Part shown: one piece after another, positions 15,087-21,980 of the stretch
Position numbering within the stretch: position 1 is the first letter of the stretch
Layout: each line of letters starts with the position of its first letter
Virus record (IMG/VR): IMGVR_UViG_3300030107_001746
Coordinates: 2,725-25,900 of that record
Reading direction: 5' to 3' (one strand)
Source: a virus
Length of the DNA stretch: 23,176 nt
Notes under the pieces: model-generated
Told to the model about the DNA's origin: nothing
What the model saw: the letters and a program-made list of their open reading frames with translations, nothing else
Databases searched by the model: none
Translations under genes and position numbers: made by a program

Positions 15087-15670
15087 GCTGCCACCTGATC
15101 TGTTGTTACATTCATACTAATAATTGTAGAGCCTGTAAATATTTCTCCATAGACCACTGGCAATGTCACCCCTGCTCTTGATGTGTTGGGAGTACCACCA
15201 AAAGCAAAAGAAATCCGTGGGTCTTGATCATTTTCAAATTTTTCTGGCTTTGGAGGCGGCCATAACAAATCCGAAACTCCTGATAAAGCTAAACCTACTC
15301 CAACTCTTACACCTATTCCTGCCAACGTCCCTAAATTACCTGCCATTAAAGCCGCAAAACCTCCACCAGTTGCAATTGACAACCCCACTAAAGCAACTCC
15401 TAGCAAAATCTTTCCAGTTGATCCTCCAGCACCAACAAGAACAGGTACAATTTTCATTTCTTCTAAAAACGGGTGATGAATTTCTTCTTCACCTATTTCA
15501 TTTCCATCAGTTGTAACTTGATAATATCTTTCATTCATGTGAGCCTCTAACTGGGGCCAATTCATTAATAAAAACCTAATACAATCTCCAACGCTATTTA
15601 CATGCGCTTCTAATTTGCTATGCCCTGTGATCTCTTTTAGATCACCATATAATTTAATTGTCTTGAGCAT
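15083..15670 (-). CDS. I: Tail assembly protein I-like
   Basis: This 195-residue protein has an N-terminal beta-grasp-like part (MLKTIKLYGDLKEITGHSKL), then a long Gly/Ala/Val/Leu-rich hydrophobic stretch (about 76-135, with ILLGVALVGLSIATGGGFAA). A Pro/Asp-rich segment follows (LLWPPPKPEKFENDQDP), then a C-terminal end (LPVVYGEIFTGSTIISMNV). This matches lambda gpI-type tail assembly proteins in layout and length. It overlaps K by 17 nt and J by four. In lambda, I is needed for tail-tip assembly and does not remain in the mature virion; I infer the same here. Confidence 0.85.
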   Translation of the reverse strand: MLKTIKLYGDLKEITGHSKLEAHVNSVGDCIRFLLMNWPQLEAHMNERYYQVTTDGNEIGEEEIHHPFLEEMKIVPVLVGAGGSTGKILLGVALVGLSIATGGGFAALMAGNLGTLAGIGVRVGVGLALSGVSDLLWPPPKPEKFENDQDPRISFAFGGTPNTSRAGVTLPVVYGEIFTGSTIISMNVTTDQVAA

Positions 15671-16361
15671 AGCGATACCTTCCTCCCGTACATTTTAGCA
15701 ACCATTCAGAGTATGGTTCCTGACAACTTAAGCGATCTGCTAAATGATGTAAGACTTCCCCATTTAAAAATATTGCAGCATGGTTTAAGCCCTTACCCAT
15801 AATCGACATTAACAAAACATCTCCATTCTCTAGTTTTTCATCTGGCTTCAATAAACGAAAATTTGAAACCTTTGCTGCTTCCTCAAAAGCAGGGTTTTCC
15901 AAAAACTCTTCAGGTGTTGTAGGCCTTTCCCAATCAATTAATTCAATCCCTTTTTCTTCTTTATACCAATCTCTCACTAGACTCCAGCAATCAGTCACAC
16001 CCCAACACCAAGGTCTACCTTTTAATGCTGGTTTATAACCTGTTGGCTCGTAATACCCCCATTGTTCTGTCTTTGGATTAACAATATGCCAAGGTAACTT
16101 TCCTGCTTCACAACTGACTCTATCTGCTTCACTTGCTACGGCTGGAGTTGTTGGATGTGAATGAATCACACTAACTATTTGCCCTAAACTATCTGCTTTG
16201 ACGTAATCTTCTGGATCTAAAATAAAACATTGAAGAGAATAAGTTGATAAATTACGACAAGGATAATAAACTTTTTTACCTTTAATATTTAACAACAAAC
16301 CAACAGATTCCTTTGGGTCTTCTTCTTTAGCGTGTTGCAACGCTTTAACTCTCCAGTCCAT
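15654..16361 (-). CDS. K: Tail tip protein K-like: JAMM peptidase plus NlpC/P60 domain
   Basis: This 235-residue protein has two enzymatic parts, as in lambda gpK. Residues 1-105 form a JAB1/MPN/Mov34-type fold with an intact JAMM motif: Glu18, His67-x-His69, then Ser77 and Asp80 (IHSHPTTPAVASEAD), predicted to bind zinc. Residues about 110-230 are an NlpC/P60 domain with the catalytic Cys125 in GVTDCWSLVRDWY and His194 in GLNHAAIF, with His205/206 as the likely third residue. The cysteine peptidase may cut peptidoglycan peptides during infection. The ATG overlaps the L stop by one base and the 3' end overlaps I. All catalytic residues appear present. Confidence 0.9.
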   Translation of the reverse strand: MDWRVKALQHAKEEDPKESVGLLLNIKGKKVYYPCRNLSTYSLQCFILDPEDYVKADSLGQIVSVIHSHPTTPAVASEADRVSCEAGKLPWHIVNPKTEQWGYYEPTGYKPALKGRPWCWGVTDCWSLVRDWYKEEKGIELIDWERPTTPEEFLENPAFEEAAKVSNFRLLKPDEKLENGDVLLMSIMGKGLNHAAIFLNGEVLHHLADRLSCQEPYSEWLLKCTGGRYRYAQDN

Positions 16362-17008
16362 TAGATAAACGTACCAACAGAAGGAAATAAATCTCTAGTG
16401 CATTGTCTTTTAGGTAATCTGATCCCTGCTAAATCACTAACACTTGCAAGCTCAAAAGTAACAACCTCTCTATTTTCTGTTGTTTTTCTATCTATATAAT
16501 AAACCTCTCTAGGAAATTCATTATTGGCAGGAGTTCCAGGTGGAACAGATTCTTGTGCAAGTAAGTCACTATCTTCTAAAGCAATATAATCTGATGAATT
16601 TTCTTGAACAAAAAGGCCAAAAGATGCAAAATTATCAGCATCTAAAAACTTAGCCAATGTTCTAATTCTTGTTACTTTTGCACCTGTTAAATCATTACCT
16701 GCGGTTACAAGATTGACCTCTAACATTACAGCACTAATTAAAGATAAAGCATTGCTTATTGTTATTTGTGGTCTTGGTAGTTGTCCTTTTTGAAAAGCAA
16801 ACCCCGTAGCCTCTATAGGGTAACGCAAGTATTCATTTCCTTGCCAAATGACTTTCCCATTTAAATTTAGACTACTTCCTGCATGAAATCTATATGTCAT
16901 TGTTGATTGATTGCCATGCAAGGCTGCATCTAACTCAAGCTCAAATAATTCAATAATTGCAGAAGGGTTTATCTTCTGTAATTCACTAATAATTGGATCA
17001 ACACTCAT
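16361..17008 (-). CDS. L: Minor tail protein L-like, lacking the cysteine cluster
   Basis: This 215-residue protein sits exactly where lambda L does, between M and K. Family landmarks are LFELELDAALHG, WQGNEYLRYPIEATGF, RPQITISNALSLISA and VTFELASVSDLAGIRLP. In lambda gpL the C-terminal domain holds four conserved cysteines that bind an iron-sulfur cluster. Here the protein ends about 20 residues after the LAG element with RQCTRDLFPSVGTFI, leaving a single Cys. No cysteine-rich continuation is possible because the next gene begins at the stop. Role in lambda: tail tip assembly between M and K/I/J. Recognised with high confidence; the short C-terminus is unusual relative to lambda. Confidence 0.85.
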   Translation of the reverse strand: MSVDPIISELQKINPSAIIELFELELDAALHGNQSTMTYRFHAGSSLNLNGKVIWQGNEYLRYPIEATGFAFQKGQLPRPQITISNALSLISAVMLEVNLVTAGNDLTGAKVTRIRTLAKFLDADNFASFGLFVQENSSDYIALEDSDLLAQESVPPGTPANNEFPREVYYIDRKTTENREVVTFELASVSDLAGIRLPKRQCTRDLFPSVGTFI

Positions 17009-17352
17009 GGTTCAAATACTTCCCTAAATGTTGCGGAAATAGTTGCTCTATTTAAATAAGGAATTGATTTGCTCCAAGAATCACAAACAAATTTGCCAGA
17101 TGACCCCTCACCAGGAGGGGTAAAATCAAAACTTGCTTGATCTAAAGCTCTTGCATCTAAGAAATTTTCAATTATGTCTGAATCCGATTCAGATACAGCA
17201 AACTTTAAAGAATAAACTTTTGGATTTGTATGAGCATCTAAGCCGAACAAAATCCTATGTTCATAGCCATCTGCAAAACGAACTATTTTTGTTGTAGGTC
17301 TTGATCTTTTTTGTGTCCCATAAGTGGGGTCAATAGATGGAAATGTTGCCAT
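17005..17352 (-). CDS. M: Minor tail protein M-like
   Basis: This 115-residue protein carries the M family landmarks: FPSIDPTYGTQKRSRPTTKI near the N-terminus, then VRFADGYEHRILFG and FDFTPPGEGSSGKFVCDSW near the end, finishing YLNRATISATFREVFEP. Lambda gpM is of similar size (109 aa) and lies between the tape measure and L, as here. It joins the tail tip ring. The ATG overlaps the tape-measure stop by one base and its TGA overlaps the L start by four. Confidence 0.9.
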   Translation of the reverse strand: MATFPSIDPTYGTQKRSRPTTKIVRFADGYEHRILFGLDAHTNPKVYSLKFAVSESDSDIIENFLDARALDQASFDFTPPGEGSSGKFVCDSWSKSIPYLNRATISATFREVFEP

Positions 17353-19433
17353 TAGCGTGTTGTTGCTAAGAGTCCTCCAGGTCGTTGCTGATTAACAATT
17401 TCAGCTTGAACTGCTGCTGCCAGCATACCGCCTAATTCTTCAGCTTTGTTCCCCTCACCTTGAACCTCTGTATTTGAAGCATCTACGTTTACAACAATAT
17501 TTGTTGAACTAGATCCCATTTGGTTGTTAGGAACAATTGTTCCTGCCTGTCTTGGTACAAACATTTCAGGCCCACGCTCTCCAACAAGTGAAGCTTTTCC
17601 TACAGGAGGACTACCACCATTTGCAAAGCTTAATCCTGAGAAGAAATCACCTCCAAAACTTTTCAAACCTTGAGTAATACCTAATCTAATTAATGAATCA
17701 GCAAGATCATCAATAATATTTTTTGCCATTTCTCCCAAGGTCTGTGTACCTTTTACTGCTTCAACCAAGTTATCTCTAATATTTGTTGCAATAGAATCAC
17801 CAACTTTTTTAAACGCTTCTTTTAATTCTTCTGCTGCTGTTTTATTCTCTTTAATTTTATTAACTTGATCCTTTAACGCTTTATTTTGCTCTTCTATTTT
17901 TAATAGTACTCCAGCTTGAACAACTCCATATTTTTCAACAAGCTCTTGTGATCTGAGATTATAATCAAATTCTTTTTTAGCCTCCTCAGTTACTAATTGC
18001 GCCCTTTCTAACTGGGTTTTTAATTCTTCATTTGTCTTCTGTAATGCGTTTTTTTGAGCCTCAAATTGTTTTATAAGTTCCCTTCCTTCTGCCTTCTTCA
18101 ACGCTGCCTCTAATTTTGCAAGTTCGTTTAATGCTTTTTTGAGATCAAATTTCAAGTCTATTGATTTACTCCCCATTATAAAATCTAACAATGGGTTTAC
18201 TTTCTCTAATTGTGTTCTTAACTCCGCAATTCTTTTTTGTGTCTTTTTGATTGTTGCTGCAATAGCTTCTGAACTTCCTTCCTCTAGTAACTTGTTAAAT
18301 TCTTTTTGTTTATTCATAGCTTTAATAATTGCAGCCGTAAGTGCGCCTAAAGCTATAACAGCCAATCCAATTCCTGTTTTTGCCAAGGCAAGCTTAAAAG
18401 CGTTAGCGGCAGCAGTAGCCTTTGCAAACCCACCAGCAGAAGCAAAAGCCATTGCTGTTGTTGCTCCCAGTTGTCCACTTGCGGCGGCTGAGGCTATTTG
18501 CATAGTTACAAAGCTAGTTTTTAAAGCAATTATTTGTGTAGTTAATATTGCTGAAGCTGTCATAACTGCCTTAGCCGCTAAAGCAACACCCGTAAAAATT
18601 AAAATGGTTTGACCAAGGGCTGATCCCTCACCTGATGCAAGTTTTGTTAATTCCTGGGTTAAAGTTGTTAAATGTTTTGTTACTTTTAAAACCGTAGGTG
18701 TAAATAATTTTCCAACTGATATTGATAAATCTTTAATTTGATTATCTAATAATTTAAAGACCATTGTAGGGTCTTGCTTAATAAGTTCCTCTAGCATCTT
18801 TCCACCTTCTTTCTCTATTTCTTTAAATGCTTTTATGACAACTTTCGATGTGATCTTCCCTTCTGCTGCATATTTTCTTAATTGCCCTACATTGATCCCA
18901 AGCTGGTCTGCAATAGGTTTCTGAACTGCTGACATTTGTTCAGAGATGCTGTTAAATTCTTCACCTCGTAAAACTCCAGATCCTAGTGCTTGTGTTAATT
19001 GCCGCATTGCTCCAGCCTGTTCTTGTGCTGATGCTCCAGACAAGATTGCAGCCGTATTAAATCCATTGAATATTGCTGTCACGTCATCCATTGATGTTCC
19101 TAATGGGCCTAATCTTGCTTGTAAATTTGTAACGCCTTCTAAAGCTTCTGCTGAACTTAATCCGAATTTTTTCTGTGCCTGTTCAACTAACTCTAAAGAC
19201 TCAGCATAAGTGCCTTGAGATTTAGTTAAAAGTTTAAGCCTTACATTTAATTTCTCAAAACTTGTTGCTTGTTTTACAACCTGACTAACAACTGCTGTTG
19301 CTCCTATACCTAAAAAGGCATTTCTTAAAGTATTGACGGCTCCTGTTAATGCTTGTGTTTTATTTTGAACCTGCCCTAATGCTCTCGTTGCCTGTGAGCC
19401 GTCAACCGTAAGTTTTACATTTGACTGAGCCAC
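17352..19433 (-). CDS. Tape measure protein
   Basis: This 693-residue protein starts with GTG at 19433, sharing its G with the TAG of a micro-ORF (TAGTG). An in-frame TAA two codons upstream excludes a longer start. The N-terminal tape measure domain is at about 55-230 (SFEKLNVRLKLLTKSQGTY, ALGSGVLRGEEFNSISEQM). Long hydrophobic segments at about 265-375 probably cross the membrane during DNA entry, and coiled-coil helices fill about 380-545. The C-terminal landmark FANGGSPPVGKASLVGERGP then EMFVPRQAGTIVPN is typical of this family. It sets tail length; by the usual proportion to residue count I estimate about 100 nm. Position between chaperone and M supports the call. Confidence 0.95.
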   Translation of the reverse strand: MAQSNVKLTVDGSQATRALGQVQNKTQALTGAVNTLRNAFLGIGATAVVSQVVKQATSFEKLNVRLKLLTKSQGTYAESLELVEQAQKKFGLSSAEALEGVTNLQARLGPLGTSMDDVTAIFNGFNTAAILSGASAQEQAGAMRQLTQALGSGVLRGEEFNSISEQMSAVQKPIADQLGINVGQLRKYAAEGKITSKVVIKAFKEIEKEGGKMLEELIKQDPTMVFKLLDNQIKDLSISVGKLFTPTVLKVTKHLTTLTQELTKLASGEGSALGQTILIFTGVALAAKAVMTASAILTTQIIALKTSFVTMQIASAAASGQLGATTAMAFASAGGFAKATAAANAFKLALAKTGIGLAVIALGALTAAIIKAMNKQKEFNKLLEEGSSEAIAATIKKTQKRIAELRTQLEKVNPLLDFIMGSKSIDLKFDLKKALNELAKLEAALKKAEGRELIKQFEAQKNALQKTNEELKTQLERAQLVTEEAKKEFDYNLRSQELVEKYGVVQAGVLLKIEEQNKALKDQVNKIKENKTAAEELKEAFKKVGDSIATNIRDNLVEAVKGTQTLGEMAKNIIDDLADSLIRLGITQGLKSFGGDFFSGLSFANGGSPPVGKASLVGERGPEMFVPRQAGTIVPNNQMGSSSTNIVVNVDASNTEVQGEGNKAEELGGMLAAAVQAEIVNQQRPGGLLATTR

Positions 19434-19468
19434 TACTTACACAACCTTTTTATATAGTTTAACCTCAT
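19433..19468 (-). other. Micro-ORF linking the frameshift stop to the tape measure start
   Basis: An 11-codon frame (MRLNYIKRLCK) starts at an ATG at 19468, inside the TGA that ends the frameshifted chaperone (ATGA). It ends at a TAG (19435-19433) that overlaps the tape-measure GTG (TAGTG). A perfect AGGAGG lies two bases before the ATG, closer than the usual spacing. The arrangement would let ribosomes that have made the frameshift reinitiate and pass to the tape measure gene. Not likely to encode a functional peptide. Confidence 0.4.
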
Positions 19469-19991
19469 ATCCTCCTTTTGTTTCGATCTGCTGCCCTTTT
19501 TTCTTCTTCCGCTTTTATCTCGTAATAAGCAGCAAAATAAATAATTTCCTCCTCAGTCATTGATGACCTAAGAGTACTCACCGTTTGGCCTAATTCTGTT
19601 GCTAGGAAAAATTCAAAGTAAAGCCAATTATTCCCCTTTAACTTTTTTTTGCTGTATCTAAATCAATCTGAACATCAAACAAAAATAACTCAATTTCATT
19701 CAATACATTTTCAGGTAATTCTCTCTGTAAATTTGGAGCGTCAGCAATTGAAAAAGCTTTTTTTCCATCTTCCAGCTCAGCCATCTGACAAAGCAATTGA
19801 GTTGAAACCGTTAAAGCTTCATCTGTTCCTGCTGAAGATTGCGCCCGTTGCCTGTCGTGCCTCGTTAATGGAGGAAAATATAAATCAACAATTGTTTCAC
19901 CATTCCTATTCTTTAGCTCATATTTCCGACGGCTAGACATTTCATCACTGAAAGCCTCAGTGATTAGATTTACTGTTCTTTTAGCTGACAT
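19465..19991 (-). CDS. Frameshifted tail assembly chaperone (lambda gpG-T-like)
   Basis: If ribosomes slip back one base on the A8 run at 19650-19643, reading continues past the TAA to a TGA at 19467-19465, giving a 175-residue fusion. The extension starts KLKGNNWLYFEFFLATELGQ, continues TVSTLRSSMTEEEIIYFAAY, and ends in a charged helix (EEEKRAADRNKRRI). This matches lambda gpGT: a short downstream frame with an EIxxxxAYY-type element between chaperone and tape measure. The gene has no own start near the frame beginning, although an internal ATG exists in RSSMTEE. In lambda, GT binds the tape measure through G and recruits tail tube protein through T. The same role is inferred. Confidence 0.8.
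19638..19991 (-). CDS. Tail assembly chaperone, unshifted product (lambda gpG-like)
   Basis: This 117-residue protein lies between the tail tube and tape measure genes. It has a beta-type N-terminal part (RRKYELKNRNGETIVDLYFP) and a helical C-terminal part (LQRELPENVLNEIELFLFDV), ending DLDTAKKS. It is soluble. This is the zero-frame product; the A-run at its end allows a -1 shift into the downstream frame. In phages with this layout the short form binds and protects the tape measure protein before tail tube polymerisation and is absent from the virion. The ATG at 19991 is unambiguous. Call by gene order and the frameshift. Confidence 0.85.
   Translation of the reverse strand: MSAKRTVNLITEAFSDEMSSRRKYELKNRNGETIVDLYFPPLTRHDRQRAQSSAGTDEALTVSTQLLCQMAELEDGKKAFSIADAPNLQRELPENVLNEIELFLFDVQIDLDTAKKS
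19643..19650 (-). promoter_or_regulatory. Programmed -1 frameshift slippery run
   Basis: The coding strand has eight adenines (GC-AAAAAAAA-GT), read GCA AAA AAA AGT before the TAA. A AAA AAA is an X-XXY-YYZ site, so both tRNAs can re-pair after slipping back one base. The -1 frame is open for another 58 codons and encodes a gpT-like sequence. No stable downstream hairpin is obvious. Confidence 0.8.
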
Positions 19992-20018
19992 AAATTAGGG
20001 ATCCTTTATTTAAAACTA

Positions 20019-20441
20019 TCAAATAGCAGAGCTGATAGCACCAGTAGTGATAAATGAAACATTGATGATCTGAGTTTCACCCATTGTCGCTCCATATTCT
20101 GCACCTGTGATAATGCCAGAAAAACTTATTTTTTTTGCTGATGTTGCAGAATCAGGGAACAACTCAAAAAGAGCGTCTCCATTGTCTCCTGTCACTAAAA
20201 CATCATCAATAAAAGTTGTGTAGCCAGCACCAGTCTCACCAGGGTTATACAAAAGCTCTGCCGATCCCTCACCAGAAATCAAACCACCGATAAATGTTTT
20301 AGAGGTATCACCTTGCTTTGTTGTTTCGTGAGTGTCTTTAGTAACTGATAAAGACCATGATCTTGTTTGTCCAACGTCCGCTTCTGTACCAGCAGCATTA
20401 TTAAACATGATCTTACCAACATCACCCTTAATTGCGGTCAT
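20019..20441 (-). CDS. Major tail tube protein
   Basis: This 140-residue protein starts MTAIKGDVGKIMFNNAAGTE and shows a beta-rich pattern (DVGQTRSWSLSVTKDTHETT, GGLISGEGSAELLYNPGE) and the ending GETQIINVSFITTGAISSAI. This is typical of small tail tube proteins of lambda- and HK97-like phages. It is placed after the tail terminator and before the chaperone, as expected. The leader before the ATG has a run of eight uridines and no Shine-Dalgarno sequence. Function, polymerising around the tape measure, is inferred from the fold pattern and gene order. Confidence 0.8.
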   Translation of the reverse strand: MTAIKGDVGKIMFNNAAGTEADVGQTRSWSLSVTKDTHETTKQGDTSKTFIGGLISGEGSAELLYNPGETGAGYTTFIDDVLVTGDNGDALFELFPDSATSAKKISFSGIITGAEYGATMGETQIINVSFITTGAISSAI

Positions 20442-20470
20442 GAGAATAAAAAAAAGTTGTTACAGCTATA

Positions 20471-20614
20471 TTAACCTTTTTTAGTATCTTTTACATTTTT
20501 AACGGCTGTTTTGTTTTTTTCCATGTGTCTTCTACAACGAGGATCCCAATACGCTGGATCTCTACGACCCTTTACAGCTTCAATTGCATCAAGCATTTCT
20601 TCAGTAAATTCCAT
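20471..20614 (-). CDS. 47-aa hypothetical protein between tail terminator and tail tube
   Basis: A short gene starts at the ATG at 20614, two bases after the tail terminator stop, and ends in TAA at 20473-20471. The protein begins MEFTEEMLDAIEAVKGRRDP, then AYWDPRCRRHMEKNKT, and ends in a Lys-rich tail (VKNVKDTKKG). The N-terminus is acidic and the C-terminus basic, with one Cys. It has no TM. The tight spacing to the upstream gene supports translation. I recognise no family; a small virion or assembly factor is possible. Confidence 0.55.
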   Translation of the reverse strand: MEFTEEMLDAIEAVKGRRDPAYWDPRCRRHMEKNKTAVKNVKDTKKG

Positions 20615-20616
20615 GA

Positions 20617-21033
20617 TTAAAGATTTTCAAATATCTCAAAAGTTATTCTAATCTGTGTTTGATAAAAACCATCAGGCCCTCCTGTTAATGTTTCAGGTCC
20701 AATTGGTGCATCAAAAATTACGCTGGAAACTGTTTGGCGGTTGTATAAATCTCTTATCCTTTTTGCAATGGTTAAATTTGCTCCTGCCCCTGTCGATTCT
20801 GGGGTGTAAATATTTAACAGAATTAAACCAACAACAGAATTATGAGAATCACTTGATTGAGTCAAATAAGTATTGGCACCAAAACTAACCTGACACTGGA
20901 CAAACGATTCAACATCTGTTGAGTCATAAGCAATATTGTTAAATACAACAGGAATAGGAGGTGCATTTGCTAATTCTGTTTTCAATCTCCCTTCAATGGT
21001 TGATCTGACTGTGTTTAGGTCAACGGCTGCCAT
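20617..21033 (-). CDS. Tail terminator-like protein
   Basis: This 138-residue protein has the pattern of phage tail terminators (DUF4128/gpU-like). It has an N-terminal helix VRSTIEGRLKTELANAPPI, then beta strands with IPVVFNNIAYDSTDVESFVQ, VGLILLNIYTPESTGA, a helix LTIAKRIRDLYNR and a C-terminal strand QTQIRITFEIFENL. In tailed phages this protein forms a ring that stops tube growth at the tape-measure length and joins the head. Its place after the HK97-gp10-like neck gene and before the tube gene fits. Starts one base inside the preceding stop. Confidence 0.8.
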   Translation of the reverse strand: MAAVDLNTVRSTIEGRLKTELANAPPIPVVFNNIAYDSTDVESFVQCQVSFGANTYLTQSSDSHNSVVGLILLNIYTPESTGAGANLTIAKRIRDLYNRQTVSSVIFDAPIGPETLTGGPDGFYQTQIRITFEIFENL

Positions 21034-21386
21034 TAGATGCCCCTCTTGATTTTTTCATATTCTCCCTTCGCCCAATTCTCTAATTCTTTTCCAATGATTT
21101 CTGGATACCCTTTTACGGTTGCTTGTCTTGTTCTATATCTGCCACCCCATGAAGGCGGCAAGTTTTCACCATAAGCAACTGGCTCTGCATATTCCATATT
21201 ATTTAATATCGTTCCTGTGTATGGCTTTGAAACGTCTGTCTGCCATGCGGCCCTAAGTCTTCCAGTATCAACTGGAGTTGCTTTTTTTACCCTTGCCGAC
21301 CATTCCAATGTTGTTGCTCTAACTAATTTTTGTACGGCCTCGGCCATAACATCATCAATTTGATCTAGCCTTATTTTTCTAACCAT
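21033..21386 (-). CDS. Neck protein, HK97 gp10-like
   Basis: This 117-residue protein has the typical sequence course of the HK97-gp10 family: an N-terminal helix (MAEAVQKLVRATTLEWSARV), then the landmark TPVDTGRLRAAWQTD. After that come a short strand (TILNNMEYAEPVAYGENLPP) and a C-terminal helix rich in Lys/Glu. The PVDTGxLRxxW element is the classic signature. These proteins act at the head-tail neck. It overlaps both neighbours by one base. Confident family call; precise role from family knowledge. Confidence 0.85.
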   Translation of the reverse strand: MVRKIRLDQIDDVMAEAVQKLVRATTLEWSARVKKATPVDTGRLRAAWQTDVSKPYTGTILNNMEYAEPVAYGENLPPSWGGRYRTRQATVKGYPEIIGKELENWAKGEYEKIKRGI

Positions 21387-21742
21387 TACGACCTCAAGAA
21401 CAAAGTAAAAGCAATTGGCGTATTATTCTGTTCCTCGGTGTTGACCTGCACAATCTGATAAACAACTGAGCTAATCACAACACGATCTTTAGGCGTTGGC
21501 ACATAATCCAAATCACCTGCTGAAATAATACAAACCTTATCATTTGCTTGAATTAAATCATTAACCTCAGAATTACTAACATCAGACAAAGCACCATTAA
21601 CAATGGTGTCTTCTGTACTTCCACCCATTACTCCTGTTGCTGTGTTGTAAGTTCCAGCAGTTACTTTTCTAATCGTTACAGAACCACCAAGAGCCTTTAG
21701 ACTCTTAGATGCTGCTTTTTTTAAAGAAGAAGCAAGACCCAT
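21386..21742 (-). CDS. Head closure or head-tail adaptor protein
   Basis: This 118-residue protein has an N-terminal Lys-rich helix (MGLASSLKKAASKSLKALGG), then a beta-barrel-like part with TIRKVTAGTYNTATGVMGG, CIISAGDLDYVPTPKDRVVI and SVVYQIVQVNTEEQNNTPIA. The segment with TPKDRVVIxxxxYxIxxV is typical of small phage head-tail adaptors (head completion/stopper type). The position between the DnaT_2-like connector, the 78-aa protein and the gp10-like neck protein fits this role. Exact family not certain. Confidence 0.7.
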   Translation of the reverse strand: MGLASSLKKAASKSLKALGGSVTIRKVTAGTYNTATGVMGGSTEDTIVNGALSDVSNSEVNDLIQANDKVCIISAGDLDYVPTPKDRVVISSVVYQIVQVNTEEQNNTPIAFTLFLRS

Positions 21743-21978
21743 TACAAACGATAAGCAACTACTTGACCACTTGCCAAAGTAATACTTGTGATAATAATTC
21801 CTTCTATTTCTGTTCCTGCTTTCATCGTTATTCCGTTAATAGTTGATGAACCATTCTCGGTCAAGGATTCAGAGACAAAAGTGCAAGAAGCATCTGCTAA
21901 AGCATGAACTTTTCCAAAACGCCCTGTATGTGCGCTTGTGTCAGTGATGATTAATGCTGCTGGATAGTCGTAAGGCAT
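21742..21978 (-). CDS. Small beta protein in the head-tail region
   Basis: This 78-residue protein begins MPYDYPAALIITDTSAHTGR and has a beta pattern: FGKVHALADASCTFVSESLT, then TINGITMKAGTEIEGIIITS and ITLASGQVVAYRL. The course of the C-terminal half, a KAGTxIxGxIxxITLASGxVxAY motif, recurs in small phage structural proteins, often of the decoration or spike-base type. It overlaps the next gene by one base and starts two bases after the connector-like gene. A virion component is likely; role not settled. Confidence 0.6.
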   Translation of the reverse strand: MPYDYPAALIITDTSAHTGRFGKVHALADASCTFVSESLTENGSSTINGITMKAGTEIEGIIITSITLASGQVVAYRL

Positions 21979-21980
21979 GA

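Noticed and set aside
20447-20476. Intrinsic terminator before the tail tube gene
   Set aside because: The only stem before the U8 run is four AT-rich pairs (GTTA/TAAC) with a nine-base loop, too weak, and it lies inside the structural operon.
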